Source: Paenibacillus taichungensis (GTDB taxonomy: Bacteria; Bacillota; Bacilli; Paenibacillales; Paenibacillaceae). Taken from it: a DNA stretch of 64,000 nt. Where the stretch lies: assembly GCF_013359905.1 (NCBI RefSeq), contig NZ_JABMCC010000118.1, positions 1 through 64,000 on the forward strand, read 5' to 3'. The position numbers and the translations under genes are program-made. The notes under the pieces were generated by a model that was not told the DNA's origin, did not search any database, and worked only from the letters and a program-made list of their open reading frames with translations. Positions 46,118 to 55,271 of this stretch are shown piece by piece (position 1 is the stretch's first letter; each line of letters starts with the position of its first letter).

Positions 46118-46760
46118 GAATGGTTCGTTCCAGCAGACGCTTCGTGCGCATCAGGAAAGTAACAAACTCTGCTCTGGTTATAAAATCTTCCGGCCTGAAG
46201 TATAGAATGGGTGTACCATCCAATTCTGTTACAACCGTCAGCCCCAAATCAGCCATGCGTTCAATGGAGTCTCTTGCCCAGTGATTCTTACCTTCCGTCG
46301 TCTGTAAATCCTGAAACTGAACTGCACTCTTGCGGTCATATCCATCTTTCTTGATCAGGGTCATGGTCAATTCGACCTTGTAACCCTTCTGATCTTTATC
46401 CATCGTATCCTGATGATAGAAAATTGGGTCGACTTTGATGGACTCTACAACACCAACATAAATATTGCCCTTCTCATCATAAAATTTGTGCGTCCAGCCT
46501 ACGTACATGGCGTAGTCATGATAGGATTGCTTGTCTTTAAACAGGATGTTAATGATGGACTTGTACGAAGACACACCCATCTGATGAAAATGCGAGGGAG
46601 CATTAATCATTTTAATTTCCCTCACTTGCGGATTGGGCGACGGTGAAGAGTACGGATCAATAATCCGACCCTTCACAGGCTCAAACTTCATGCCTGTATC
46701 CACATATAGCCTTCTTTTATACCGGTCATTAGCTGAACCAAACGGGTCTTGCTGAGACAT
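46110..46760 (-). CDS. Distal-tail-like protein with a C-terminal SLH domain (216 aa)
   Basis: By position right after the tape measure this is a distal-tail or tail-adaptor protein. Residues 1-145 form the tail part. Residues 154-212 read as an S-layer homology domain: HWARDSIERMADLGL, a strand YFRPED and ITRAEFVTFLMRT. AAGGAGGG precedes the ATG. A fusion of a tail subunit to SLH is not something I know from tail modules. It could hold the particle on the wall polymer of producer or target. Confidence 0.75.
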   Translation of the reverse strand: MSQQDPFGSANDRYKRRLYVDTGMKFEPVKGRIIDPYSSPSPNPQVREIKMINAPSHFHQMGVSSYKSIINILFKDKQSYHDYAMYVGWTHKFYDEKGNIYVGVVESIKVDPIFYHQDTMDKDQKGYKVELTMTLIKKDGYDRKSAVQFQDLQTTEGKNHWARDSIERMADLGLTVVTELDGTPILYFRPEDFITRAEFVTFLMRTKRLLERTIRE

Positions 46761-46774
46761 ATCAGATGCCCTCC

Positions 46775-49700
46775 TTACCTAATAAAAGATACGGGGTAAT
46801 TACTCCCCATTCTTGCACCGACATTACTAGCCATCCTGTTTACAAGACCCGGATTATTCTGCCGCAGTGTCTTATCCAGTGCCGACGTCAGTTTTTCCAC
46901 ATCTTTTGTGCTGCCTGTCATATTGTCGATATTCACATGCACCGTGACATCGCCCGCGCCAACCATCACACTTTTATGTGTATTGTTTGTCGTCATATAA
47001 TCAAAGTAATCCATGACTTTAAGTCCTGCTGGAATGTTGAATGTAGATATGGGTTTATCCATTTTTTTGCTGATTTCGGCCAAATTTTTGGACTGTTCTA
47101 CACCCAAGGATTGGATTTGTTTAAAAATCTCCATATATTCATCCGAGCCCGGTTTAAATAATCCACTATTCAGCAAATTGTTCCAATCTTCCTTGATCGA
47201 ACTCATTTGTGAGTTCAGCTCAGATGCACGGGATTTGTTCAATGCAATCAATTCTGGTGCATCTTCCTTCCCCCCATTGGCCGCCAGAAGATCGTACATT
47301 CGTTTGTCGTAATCCAACTGTGTCAGCTCAAGCTGGTCGTTCATCTTACGTCTGAGTTCGTCAATTTTACTGTTTTTAACACCGTTCAGTTCAAGCTCTG
47401 ATTGTGCCTTTTGCTGCTTCTTCTCATTAATCTCCAGACCGAGTTCATCTTTTTCCTTGCCCTCTGCCATCTTGTCGTAAGTCTTTTGCAAACTAGCAAT
47501 CGCCTTATCAAAGAACTTGATATTTTCTTGCAAATATTTCTCCATCAAGGTGCGCATCTGGCCAGAATCCTCGCGGACACCGCTAATCAACAGACGGGAT
47601 CGAGCGACTTGATAATTTGTTTCGTTGTCACTTGTTGACTTGTTGAGTTGACGATTAATCTTGGCGATCATTTCATCAATACCATTGCTTTGCGGCTGAG
47701 GTGTATATCCGTTAGCAATGGTATCCATTCCGCCAGCAGCAGGAATGTACTGAATCTGAGGCTGCACATATTGCACTTGTGGTTGACTGTTCTGCTCGGG
47801 CGTCTTGCCGGACTCCTTGTCCATTTGAAGCTGCGACTCTTTTTTCTCTTGCTCATAGTTATACTCTTTGGCCAGCTTTTTCTCGACCGCATCTCCGCCA
47901 TCTTCGGACCACATCGCTTTAAATCCCTTCCAATAATCGCCAAACTTATTATTGGTGGCATTATCCCCAAATATCGTGCTCATTGTTCCGGATACAGCGG
48001 CATCCATCCCCAGGTTAAGTCCTTTCCATACTTTTCCTATAAAAGATGACTGCTCCACATCTTTGAACTGTTTTGCCAGCTCTTCCTTGTTCGTTGCCCG
48101 AATATTCTGCTTCTCCGCGTCTGACTTGCCCATATTACTAAGCGGATCAACAAGGCCAGAAATCACATCCATGGCGCCCATCGCAACACCAAGCCCTGGT
48201 ACGGCTTTTAAAGGTCTTAACAACCTTGAGCCGGATTTCACTAATTTCGAAAATTTTCCCGGTGTTTTAATCCCACGTGCAGCACGCTCCGCATTGATAT
48301 CACGCTGAGTAATCAAATTACCTTGTCTATCTCGAAGAATATTTCCACCTTCATCACGAGTCGGGGCATTGCTGTCAAAAAATGCTTTGCGATTACCTGT
48401 CTCTTTCATGTCCTTAAATCTGGAAAGAAGGCCCCTTTTTTTGGTCTTTTGTTTTTCCTTTTTGGAATCGCCACCGGGATTGAATTCATCCATTATCGCA
48501 TCTTTCATGACATCCTTAATCAGGTCTTCATGACGAGCCACGAAGGTTTTGTTTGCCGAGTCATCCTTTTCTTTATCATCTTTTGCAGCTGATCCGGCAC
48601 CGGCACTACCTGTACCTGGAACCACGAGGAAGCCTCCAGAAGAGTTCATCATTGTAGCCAATTGAGCCTGTTCAAGCTCCTTCAATTTGGAGATGTATGC
48701 TACGGCATCCATTGAACCCTGTCTGAATGAGGAATTCAGAGCATTCACTTCACTCCTTAATTTGGCTAGCACATCATTTAACAGAATTGATTGTTTGCGC
48801 AAATTCTGGATCTCGGATTCGTAACGCTGAACATCGGTTGAGCCATAAAGGAACTCCGCATTCAGGAAATACAACTTATTTCGAAGCTCCACTGCATCCA
48901 TATCCATATCATCCATCGCCAACATCAATATTCTCGCTTGATGCTCAAGCTGCATGATCGCTTTACCATTCTCATCCAACTCACGGCTTAGAAATTCAAG
49001 ACTCCGTTTCGTCTTCGCCATCTGTTCATCGAGTGAATCCAATTCCTCACGCAACAGACGCAGTTCCCTGCTTTTGGCTTTGGCTTCCTTCTCCGCTTGA
49101 TCACGTTCTCCTTCGTGAAAGGAGGAAGATGATGAATTACCATCCTGGATTGCCTGCTTATAGAGTGATTGTTGTTCATCTCGTCTAGTATGTAGCTTGA
49201 GCACTTCTTCTTGCTTGGCAGTTGCTCTTGTCTGTATCTCTGCTTTACGGGTACCTTGAACACGAAGACGGTTTTGCTGTCTTGCTCTTTCCTGGGTTAC
49301 ACCAGCACGGTGCACATCAGCAACTCCGATTGGGTTGGAGGTGTTGTCTCCTGAGCTTTCGCCCTTCCCTGTACCTGTATCACCCTTACCGTATCGCGTC
49401 TGTTCTCCTTCGTTCATCACATCGGCGAACTTGTCCCAGGCCACTTGAACTCCTGCTTCTTCCATAATCCGATTAATTAGTTCCATATGGTCTGCAATTC
49501 CGCTGGATCGGTCTGAAATTAATCGCAAGAATGAAATAAGATAGGTCTGGAGCTCAGAAAACTCTTCTTTTAACCCCTTCATAGCTTCGTATGTAGAGAT
49601 TTGGAACGCAGTACGGAACTGGCTTTGACGAAATTGCAAGTTGTCTCTTGAGTCTGTCCGCGGAACCACGGAAGCTGTATTCTCGCCAACTGTCTTAAGT

Positions 49701-50602
49701 TGATCCACAAGAGTGCCAACTGACGCCTGATCCTGGGTTAAACCACCACTCAGGCCTGAATGTTCTTTCTCCTGAAGAGACAATGAAGACGTAGCCATGA
49801 GACGGGCAAGTGCATTTTCTTTTGTTGCTTCATCCTCACGCTCAGTCGATGCAGGCACGGTTCGTTGCATGGCCTTAATCAGATCCTGAATGCTTACCTG
49901 TGAGATAGTTGCAGCCTTAAGCATCATGTCCGTCACTTTGGATAGATCATAACCACTCACTCCCCAAGCAGAAGAAACACCTTCCAAGCCCGTAGCAGTC
50001 TGCTCTACATCCACATTGTCAAACGAACGCAACTTGGCGACTTCTTTAGCAAAGGCTGTGGCTTCCTGAGGATTATCATAGGAGCGGGAACCAATGCGAT
50101 ATGCGAGACCCATATCTTCCTGATCTATGCCATGTTGCAGTGCAATCCGTTGCAGGTCCTTGACGGTCCCGTCTGTTTGACCTGTTTGACCTGATGATCT
50201 GATCTCGAAATTTTGATTTGCCTTGGTCATCTGGTCATCCATTTGACGTGACGACTCAAGTGATTCCTTCAGCATAGCGGATGAGTACCCTTTGGTTTCG
50301 CCTGAGGAGATATATTTCATCATGTTGCTCATAGAGTCCACTAGCTCCTGTGAACCGGCTTCCGGCAGATCTTGCATTGCGTTGAAGGCCCCACGATAAA
50401 ATGTCTCCAAATCCTTGGTTAACGTTGCAATCATTTGGGACTGCATTTCGTCCCTCATCTCCTCAAGACGGTTAACGAGCGATTGAAAGCCTGATTGGTT
50501 ACTCCCTTTCAAGTCGGGGGTTGGGATACCAGACTGCTCTACCTCCGTTAATATCTCTTTCGTTAAAGAGTGTTTTTGTTCTTCTTTGTCAGCCAAATTC
50601 AT
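46775..50602 (-). CDS. Tail tape measure protein (1275 aa)
   Basis: Length, position after the chaperone pair and composition fit a tape measure: long coiled coils (for example about 480-680), Gln/Lys/Glu-rich helices and hydrophobic patches near the middle (VPGLGVAMGAMDVISGLVDP). By the common rule of about 0.15 nm per residue the tail would be near 190 nm. The ATG at 50602 follows AAAGGTGGTG; upstream frame overlaps the chaperone and is not used. No hydrolase motif was seen in this protein. Confidence 0.85.
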   Translation of the reverse strand: MNLADKEEQKHSLTKEILTEVEQSGIPTPDLKGSNQSGFQSLVNRLEEMRDEMQSQMIATLTKDLETFYRGAFNAMQDLPEAGSQELVDSMSNMMKYISSGETKGYSSAMLKESLESSRQMDDQMTKANQNFEIRSSGQTGQTDGTVKDLQRIALQHGIDQEDMGLAYRIGSRSYDNPQEATAFAKEVAKLRSFDNVDVEQTATGLEGVSSAWGVSGYDLSKVTDMMLKAATISQVSIQDLIKAMQRTVPASTEREDEATKENALARLMATSSLSLQEKEHSGLSGGLTQDQASVGTLVDQLKTVGENTASVVPRTDSRDNLQFRQSQFRTAFQISTYEAMKGLKEEFSELQTYLISFLRLISDRSSGIADHMELINRIMEEAGVQVAWDKFADVMNEGEQTRYGKGDTGTGKGESSGDNTSNPIGVADVHRAGVTQERARQQNRLRVQGTRKAEIQTRATAKQEEVLKLHTRRDEQQSLYKQAIQDGNSSSSSFHEGERDQAEKEAKAKSRELRLLREELDSLDEQMAKTKRSLEFLSRELDENGKAIMQLEHQARILMLAMDDMDMDAVELRNKLYFLNAEFLYGSTDVQRYESEIQNLRKQSILLNDVLAKLRSEVNALNSSFRQGSMDAVAYISKLKELEQAQLATMMNSSGGFLVVPGTGSAGAGSAAKDDKEKDDSANKTFVARHEDLIKDVMKDAIMDEFNPGGDSKKEKQKTKKRGLLSRFKDMKETGNRKAFFDSNAPTRDEGGNILRDRQGNLITQRDINAERAARGIKTPGKFSKLVKSGSRLLRPLKAVPGLGVAMGAMDVISGLVDPLSNMGKSDAEKQNIRATNKEELAKQFKDVEQSSFIGKVWKGLNLGMDAAVSGTMSTIFGDNATNNKFGDYWKGFKAMWSEDGGDAVEKKLAKEYNYEQEKKESQLQMDKESGKTPEQNSQPQVQYVQPQIQYIPAAGGMDTIANGYTPQPQSNGIDEMIAKINRQLNKSTSDNETNYQVARSRLLISGVREDSGQMRTLMEKYLQENIKFFDKAIASLQKTYDKMAEGKEKDELGLEINEKKQQKAQSELELNGVKNSKIDELRRKMNDQLELTQLDYDKRMYDLLAANGGKEDAPELIALNKSRASELNSQMSSIKEDWNNLLNSGLFKPGSDEYMEIFKQIQSLGVEQSKNLAEISKKMDKPISTFNIPAGLKVMDYFDYMTTNNTHKSVMVGAGDVTVHVNIDNMTGSTKDVEKLTSALDKTLRQNNPGLVNRMASNVGARMGSNYPVSFIR

Positions 50603-50663
50603 CACCACCTTTATACATAAATCCCGTTCTACCTTAGTGTAGGCAAAACGGGACGTCTCTCCC

Positions 50664-51502
50664 TTATCCTCCAAGCGCTTGTGCAAGCAAACCGATGTCA
50701 TCCTCGGATATTTCTGTATAATCCGCGTCATCAAAGGTCCGTTTACGTCTAATACTTCCATCTTCCCCGGCTTCTTCTTCCCCTCTGCCGCCACCGAACA
50801 TGCGAAGAGGTACTGTCATTAATTCAACCTCAAACTGAATATATTTCTCAGCTGACTTGCACAGCTCCGCGACCTGAGGGAGCGTGTACTCCCAGATCTC
50901 CCACTTGTTCAGCCCACAGTGCTTATGAAGGGTAAAGAAGATTTCTCCCCAGTGAATTGGCTCTTGCGTTTCCTCATCACGGATTTCGGTTCCCTCCAGA
51001 GGCTCACCCTCGGCGCGTTCTACTTTTTTAGACCATTTAGACCAATGAGCATATCAATGACTTTACGAGCCGTATTTAAATCAAGGTACTCATCCAGGTA
51101 TTCTCGATTGATGATATACTCACCCTGTTCATCTTTGGTCACAATGTGCGGATAGTTTTTAAACGCCATAGCCAACACATCAAATAAATCCTGTTGTCGT
51201 TTTGCATCCAGTTCATCATTCTCTGTTGGAATAAAGTTAAGAATAATGGCGTCGATGTTCACCGTTTTTAGCAGTTTCATTAATCGACGTGCATCCTTCA
51301 GGTTACATGGTGGGATGCGGTATTTCCGCCGATCACGAAGTGTTATAATCTCATCATCTTCGAAGAATGCCCGTTCAGCAGCTTCGGCTTCCTCCGGGGT
51401 TACCCGTTTATTCGCCGGATCATTTTTGATTCGTTCGGCAGCTTCCTCGTTCAATTTTTCCGCCAGCTCACGCTCAGCCTTTTCCTGTTCTGTTTCCACC
51501 AT
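50664..51502 (-). CDS. Tail assembly chaperone GT fusion, made by -1 frameshift (279 aa)
   Basis: This is the long product of the chaperone pair. Ribosomes read from 51502 and slip by -1 on A-AAA-AAG (51023-51029) just before the TAG of the short frame, then continue to the TAA at 50664-50666. The added 118 residues begin VERAEGEPLEG and include EIFFTLHKHCGLNKWEIWEY and an acidic C-terminus. G/GT pairs of this kind shape the tape measure in lambda-type and many other long tails. That both parts are open only via this slip supports it. Confidence 0.8.
51020..51502 (-). CDS. Tail assembly chaperone G (160 aa)
   Basis: This is the short product, stopping at TAG right after the slippery site. 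It has an acidic helical lead (EAERAFFEDDEIITLRDRRKYRIPPC) and a helical body (ARRLMKLLKTVNIDAIILNF, REYLDEYLDLNTARKVIDML). It keeps the tape measure soluble and loads the tube in known systems. It lies 130 bp after the tube gene. Confidence 0.8.
   Translation of the reverse strand: MVETEQEKAERELAEKLNEEAAERIKNDPANKRVTPEEAEAAERAFFEDDEIITLRDRRKYRIPPCNLKDARRLMKLLKTVNIDAIILNFIPTENDELDAKRQQDLFDVLAMAFKNYPHIVTKDEQGEYIINREYLDEYLDLNTARKVIDMLIGLNGLKK
51023..51029 (-). promoter_or_regulatory. -1 ribosomal frameshift site A-AAA-AAG
   Basis: The heptamer is in the right register (CTA AAA AAG TAG) and is directly followed by the stop of frame 0. The -1 frame continues for 118 codons. Confidence 0.85.
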
Positions 51503-51631
51503 AAGTAGAGCCTCCCCTGAACATTCTCTCCCCTGTAAAATAAAGAACCTGGCAAGGCAAGGGTCTGTGCAGGGGAGGACACAGACGCCGTAAAATACCT
51601 TGCCAGGAGCAATGGAACATCGTATGAGATC

Positions 51632-52453
51632 TTAGATTTTGCTTGTTGCACTAAAGCGCTTGATGCTTCCCAATTTGCCGTCTGCACGTTCAGGATCAAG
51701 AATCTGCAAGGAAATCGCAGATGCCGATGCTGCAGCACGCTGAGCATTGATACTGAAAGTGCCTTTGGCACGGCACATGTACAGCTCGGTTTCAACTCCT
51801 GCAAAAGAGCCATCTTTTTGTTGGAATGTACCATGATGAATTACAGAGATTGGGAAAGGCACTTCGTCAACTAGCAAATCAACCATGTCTACCAATTCTT
51901 CGCGTTTGTAGTTGAGCACAATTTCCTTACTGATATGTGCAGCGTTCAGTACAACAACATCATTGGGTTCATCATAGAAAAATTCATCTGGTGCCACAGC
52001 TGCAGCCTTCGAACTGAGTTGTTTCAGCAACTTGTTGGAATCTTTGAGACGAACCGTAATATCTCCGTTATTTCCATAGATTGTACTTGCGAATTTTGGT
52101 TTCACTTCAGCAAATCCGGAATTAGCTGCGCCAGTAGCGGCAGTATCCTGCTCATTCAAAACCCATACGTAGGACTTCACTTGTTCCTGTACGGTTGAAC
52201 CCATCATCAGCTGAATCGCATCCAGATCAAATTTGGCATCTGTAGCAGATACCTCAATGGATTTCGACTTCACCAGTACATCGATAGCAAACAGGCCATC
52301 ACCACCAAAGATGTCCTCCAGCTCTACATTGAGGTCAATTTTCAGGTCTTGCAGGGTACCCAGTGTAATTACTTCAATTGCACCCAGCGGGTCTGTAGGG
52401 TAACGCTTCGCCATGAATGTACCTACACCTTTGATAATCATTTTTTTAGCCAT
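51632..52453 (-). CDS. Tail tube protein (273 aa)
   Basis: This is the likely major tail subunit. The ATG at 52453 has AAGGAG eleven bases upstream; a GTG four codons earlier overlaps that site. The sequence is beta-strand rich with the start MAKKMIIKGVGTFMAKRYPT, SIEVSATDAKFDLDAIQLMMGS and a late KREELVDMVDLLVDEVPFPI. It is followed by the chaperone pair and tape measure in the classical order. No sheath gene lies upstream, so the tail should be non-contractile. The family call rests on order and secondary structure. Confidence 0.75.
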   Translation of the reverse strand: MAKKMIIKGVGTFMAKRYPTDPLGAIEVITLGTLQDLKIDLNVELEDIFGGDGLFAIDVLVKSKSIEVSATDAKFDLDAIQLMMGSTVQEQVKSYVWVLNEQDTAATGAANSGFAEVKPKFASTIYGNNGDITVRLKDSNKLLKQLSSKAAAVAPDEFFYDEPNDVVVLNAAHISKEIVLNYKREELVDMVDLLVDEVPFPISVIHHGTFQQKDGSFAGVETELYMCRAKGTFSINAQRAAASASAISLQILDPERADGKLGSIKRFSATSKI

Positions 52454-52590
52454 TGAACAGTCCACTCCTTAGATTTGTAATATCATTATTTAGCTACCGA
52501 GACTTACATGAGCCTGCGGCTGGTCGAAGGATTGAAAAGATCAGAATTTCATTCCTCCAAGCTGCTTGGCTGGTGGCTGTCTCTGCTTTT

Positions 52591-52604
52591 CATAGTGTAG
52601 AACG
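52591..52604 (-). promoter_or_regulatory. Repeated motif CGTTCTACACTATG before the tube gene
   Basis: The 14-bp motif CG-TCTACACTATG recurs with one difference at 55086-55099, before the glycosyltransferase operon. It may be the -10 region of a second island promoter class or an operator. It lies 138 bases before the tube start. Confidence 0.35.
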
Positions 52605-52700
52605 CTAATCTCATTCCCTAACACATATCACTGAATACGTTGAACAAAAGTTTTGAAATGGATTTCTATGCAAGCAGAACAACTTCTAATAAGGTTAATA

Positions 52701-52728
52701 AAAAGAAAAGACCCCTACATTAGAGGGG
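52701..52728 (-). terminator. Terminator after the glycosyltransferase operon
   Basis: CCCCT (52712-52716) pairs with AGGGG (52724-52728), and the minus strand continues CTTTTCTTTTT. It overlaps the stop at 52715 and separates sugar transfer from tail structure genes. Confidence 0.7.
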
Positions 52729-53353
52729 CCGGTCTATTGGGCAAATCATCTATAATTTGTGCGACCTGTTCTGCTCGTTCCTTTATTTCATATTCATCGG
52801 CAGTAATCAGATGAACATGAGAGCAGTATTTTCCATGCTCATAAATTCGCTCTGGTGTAATAAACACAACGTCAGCAACAGCTTCCATCCTGTGCTTGTC
52901 TTTTTCATATAGGTCGGGATCTGTAAGTGAATCGAATACAACCAGGTTAGGATATGCTGTCTCGATCGAATTTGCCAACTGGCTGTCATTCACCCAATAG
53001 ATGACTCTTTCACCCTGAAACAACGGACGAACGTTCTGTCCAACACGAGCCACGACAAAATTCGGAAGCTCAGGGTGAGGATACTCCAATGCATCCACCT
53101 GATAAAACTCATCACTGGAATTTATATAAATCACATGATAACCAATCTCCGCAAGTTCTCTTAACAATCGTTGTGGTCGACGCCCAAATCGTTCACTATG
53201 AAAATCAATAGCAGGCAGATATACAATGGTTGTATTGATTTTGGGCACATATTTTTCAAAATTGAACTCACTCATTTGAACCTCTATTTGTTCAACTTCC
53301 ATTGGCGGCTCGGCCGCCTGGCTACCGAAAATTCGTTTGAATATCTGTTTCAT
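52715..53353 (-). CDS. Glycosyltransferase-like N-domain only (212 aa)
   Basis: The body resembles the N-terminal Rossmann half of the GT4 protein encoded upstream: TTIVYLPAIDFHSERFGRRPQRLLRELAEIG against its TIIYPPALDW...QRPQQLMTAF, with a later VIYWVNDSQLAN. The C-terminal donor-binding half is absent and the frame simply ends, so it may be a partner subunit or a truncated duplicate. GGGAGG is eight bases from the ATG. It overlaps the end of the GT4 gene by 32 bp. Confidence 0.65.
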   Translation of the reverse strand: MKQIFKRIFGSQAAEPPMEVEQIEVQMSEFNFEKYVPKINTTIVYLPAIDFHSERFGRRPQRLLRELAEIGYHVIYINSSDEFYQVDALEYPHPELPNFVVARVGQNVRPLFQGERVIYWVNDSQLANSIETAYPNLVVFDSLTDPDLYEKDKHRMEAVADVVFITPERIYEHGKYCSHVHLITADEYEIKERAEQVAQIIDDLPNRPAPLM

Positions 53354-54368
53354 CCACGTTGCCTCCCATCACCTGATTTATCATTTTGACAGCATCCATG
53401 GCCCTGCCGTCCCAGCTATTAGCTCTAGCAACCATTGCACGGGCTGCGATTTTGGCCTCGCTGTTCTCACTAATTGCTTTCTGAAGCATCTGCCCACAAT
53501 TATGACGATCCATAAAGTAGGTTACGTTACTGTATTTATTGACGATTTCCTCCATACGAGTCGTTATAACAGGCTTACCCGCAGACAAATATTCGTAATA
53601 TTTGATCGGGTCACATCCACGGATCATTTCTGTCAGCTTGAATGGCACGATGCAAACATCGAATTGGGCAATATAAACAGGAAGAACTCTGTAGTCCTTA
53701 TGTGGAAGACACGTTATATTAGGATGCACAATGTTTTTTTGATACAGGGCATTGTTTCCTATCAGAACTACACGATATCCCTTGTCTGCAATGTCGGTAA
53801 TAAGTGAATAATCCACCCAGGAAGCCATAGCCCCATGGAACCCGACGACCTTTTGTCCCTCCTTAACATCGGGGAAGTCTGCCGGTATTGGGAGAGATAC
53901 ACGGGCTTTCTTAAAGTGCTCATAATCCGCCCCATTCGGGCACATAAAAATCGGTTTTCCGTCATTTTTATGAGCTTCATACATCACCTTTGCCGTTGTA
54001 GCAATCAGATCTGCTCGTTCAAAACATTTCGGAATGTAATCCTTCCAAACCGCAAATTCATCGGCTGAATTGTCCAAGTAGTCAAATACGGTAAAATCAA
54101 AATTACGGCCATCCCCATAGTTATACTGACCTGGACTGGAAAACCAGAGTACTTTTTTTCCTTTGACCAGATGGTCATAGTTAATCCCCTTTTGCACAAG
54201 GAAGAGGTGGTCACTCAACTTCTCGATCGGCTGGCTCTGTTTCTTATACGTTTCTTCGTTAATAAAAATAGCACGGACCCCTGGAATCTTGGAGAATGCG
54301 GTCATTAATTGCTGTGGACGTTGAAACAACAAATTCCAATCGAGTGCAGGTGGATATATGATCGTCAT
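53322..54368 (-). CDS. GT4-type glycosyltransferase (348 aa)
   Basis: Two Rossmann-like halves fit a GT-B fold. The N half begins TIIYPPALDWNLLFQRPQQLMTAF; the C half has VVGFHGAMASWVDYSLITDIA, RVVLIGNN, LPVYIAQFDVCIVPFK and the donor-site run CDPIKYYEYLSAGKPVITT with its glutamate. I choose the ATG at 54368; the upstream extension of 70 residues overlaps the GT2 gene and has no sense. The ribosome site is weak. It lies between a GT2 and a half-GT gene, so the three probably build one glycan on island or cell-surface protein. Confidence 0.85.
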   Translation of the reverse strand: MTIIYPPALDWNLLFQRPQQLMTAFSKIPGVRAIFINEETYKKQSQPIEKLSDHLFLVQKGINYDHLVKGKKVLWFSSPGQYNYGDGRNFDFTVFDYLDNSADEFAVWKDYIPKCFERADLIATTAKVMYEAHKNDGKPIFMCPNGADYEHFKKARVSLPIPADFPDVKEGQKVVGFHGAMASWVDYSLITDIADKGYRVVLIGNNALYQKNIVHPNITCLPHKDYRVLPVYIAQFDVCIVPFKLTEMIRGCDPIKYYEYLSAGKPVITTRMEEIVNKYSNVTYFMDRHNCGQMLQKAISENSEAKIAARAMVARANSWDGRAMDAVKMINQVMGGNVDETDIQTNFR

Positions 54369-54405
54369 TTCAATGCTTTCAAAACATGCTTTTTTCCGCC
54401 TACTT

Positions 54406-55068
54406 CTATGTACCAGCCAATTTAGCAACCAACTCCACTCCTTCCTCATAGGCATGAACCGGACGAAGCCGTGTATCCACATACAGTTCATAACCAAGTT
54501 GCTGAACCTGCTCACAGAAGGGGGCATCTTCACCAATCGGATGTGAACCATATCGAACTCCCGCTTCGATAACTTCACGTTTTATAAGATACACTGCACC
54601 TGTCAAATCCACAGGGATGACACCCTCGCTGAATTTTGGAACGTGCTTTCCACCAATCATTGCATTATGAGCCTTAATTCTCGGGTGATTTCGAATCAGC
54701 ATGGCACAGATGTCCTTATCATTTTCAATAAGCTGCTTCAGGCTATGTTCAGGGATAATGATATCTGTATCAATAGAGAACAGATAATCACAATCGGATT
54801 TCAGAAATTCATCCAACAGTTTATTTCTTAGTAGAGCCAGATTAGGATAGGCGTATTGACCTCGCAGATGACCGAATTTCTTGCCCATATTATGAGTCAA
54901 GTACGGGATCTGATGATCATTCAAAATTTGTTCTGTCTGATCTTCGCTATCGTTCAAAATGTAAAAAAAATGCTTGTTTACTGTCTGTTGTTTGAGCGAC
55001 TGCAAGTGCCGCTCCATAATCCATGCCCGGTTTCTCACAGGAGCACCTATGAATACGTCAGCCACCAT
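54406..55068 (-). CDS. GT2-type glycosyltransferase (220 aa)
   Basis: A GT-A fold: the N-terminal strand VFIGAPVRNRAWIM, FFYILNDSEDQTEQIL, and the metal/donor motif DYLFSIDTDIIIP with its Asp-Thr-Asp. VPVDLTGAVYLIKREV and GEDAPFCEQVQQLG fit acceptor and catalytic regions. GGGGAGGG is upstream of the ATG. It is the first gene of the operon that reads on through the GT4 and half-GT genes. Substrate is unknown; tail fibre glycosylation is one idea. Confidence 0.85.
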   Translation of the reverse strand: MVADVFIGAPVRNRAWIMERHLQSLKQQTVNKHFFYILNDSEDQTEQILNDHQIPYLTHNMGKKFGHLRGQYAYPNLALLRNKLLDEFLKSDCDYLFSIDTDIIIPEHSLKQLIENDKDICAMLIRNHPRIKAHNAMIGGKHVPKFSEGVIPVDLTGAVYLIKREVIEAGVRYGSHPIGEDAPFCEQVQQLGYELYVDTRLRPVHAYEEGVELVAKLAGT

Positions 55069-55085
55069 TCATCCCTCCCCTTTCA

Positions 55086-55099
55086 CATAGTGTAGACCG
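55086..55099 (-). promoter_or_regulatory. Repeated motif CGGTCTACACTATG before the GT2 gene
   Basis: Second copy of the motif found at 52591-52604, here only 18 bases before the start codon. The short distance is what one expects of a -10 element with a very short leader. Confidence 0.35.
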
Positions 55100-55205
55100 A
55101 TCTTCGCCAATCTTCAGCGTGTCCAACAAAAAAAGATCTTTTCACTGGAAAGAAGAGAGAGAATGAATCGTTTCTTCTATTCTATAAAAGAAGGAGCTGA
55201 TGCAG

Positions 55206-55271
55206 ATGTACAACAAGGACTTCAATCATTTCAATCCGAAAGAGGGTGAAGAGCGTGCTTGGCAGTGTTGA
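55206..55271 (+). CDS. Possible leader peptide (21 aa)
   Basis: An ATG eight bases after AAGGAG opens a frame of 21 codons (MYNKDFNHFNPKEGEERAWQC) that overlaps the start of the GT-D gene by 26 bases. The ribosome site fits this short frame better than the downstream gene, so it may couple translation. It could also be chance. Confidence 0.35.
   Translation: MYNKDFNHFNPKEGEERAWQC

Noticed and set aside
50603..50794. N-terminal 64-residue extension of the tape measure
   Set aside because: It overlaps the frameshifted chaperone; the ATG at 50602 has a good ribosome site.
54369..54578. N-terminal 70-residue extension of the GT4 gene
   Set aside because: It overlaps the GT2 gene in another frame, is of odd composition and is followed by the GT4 fold start at 54368.
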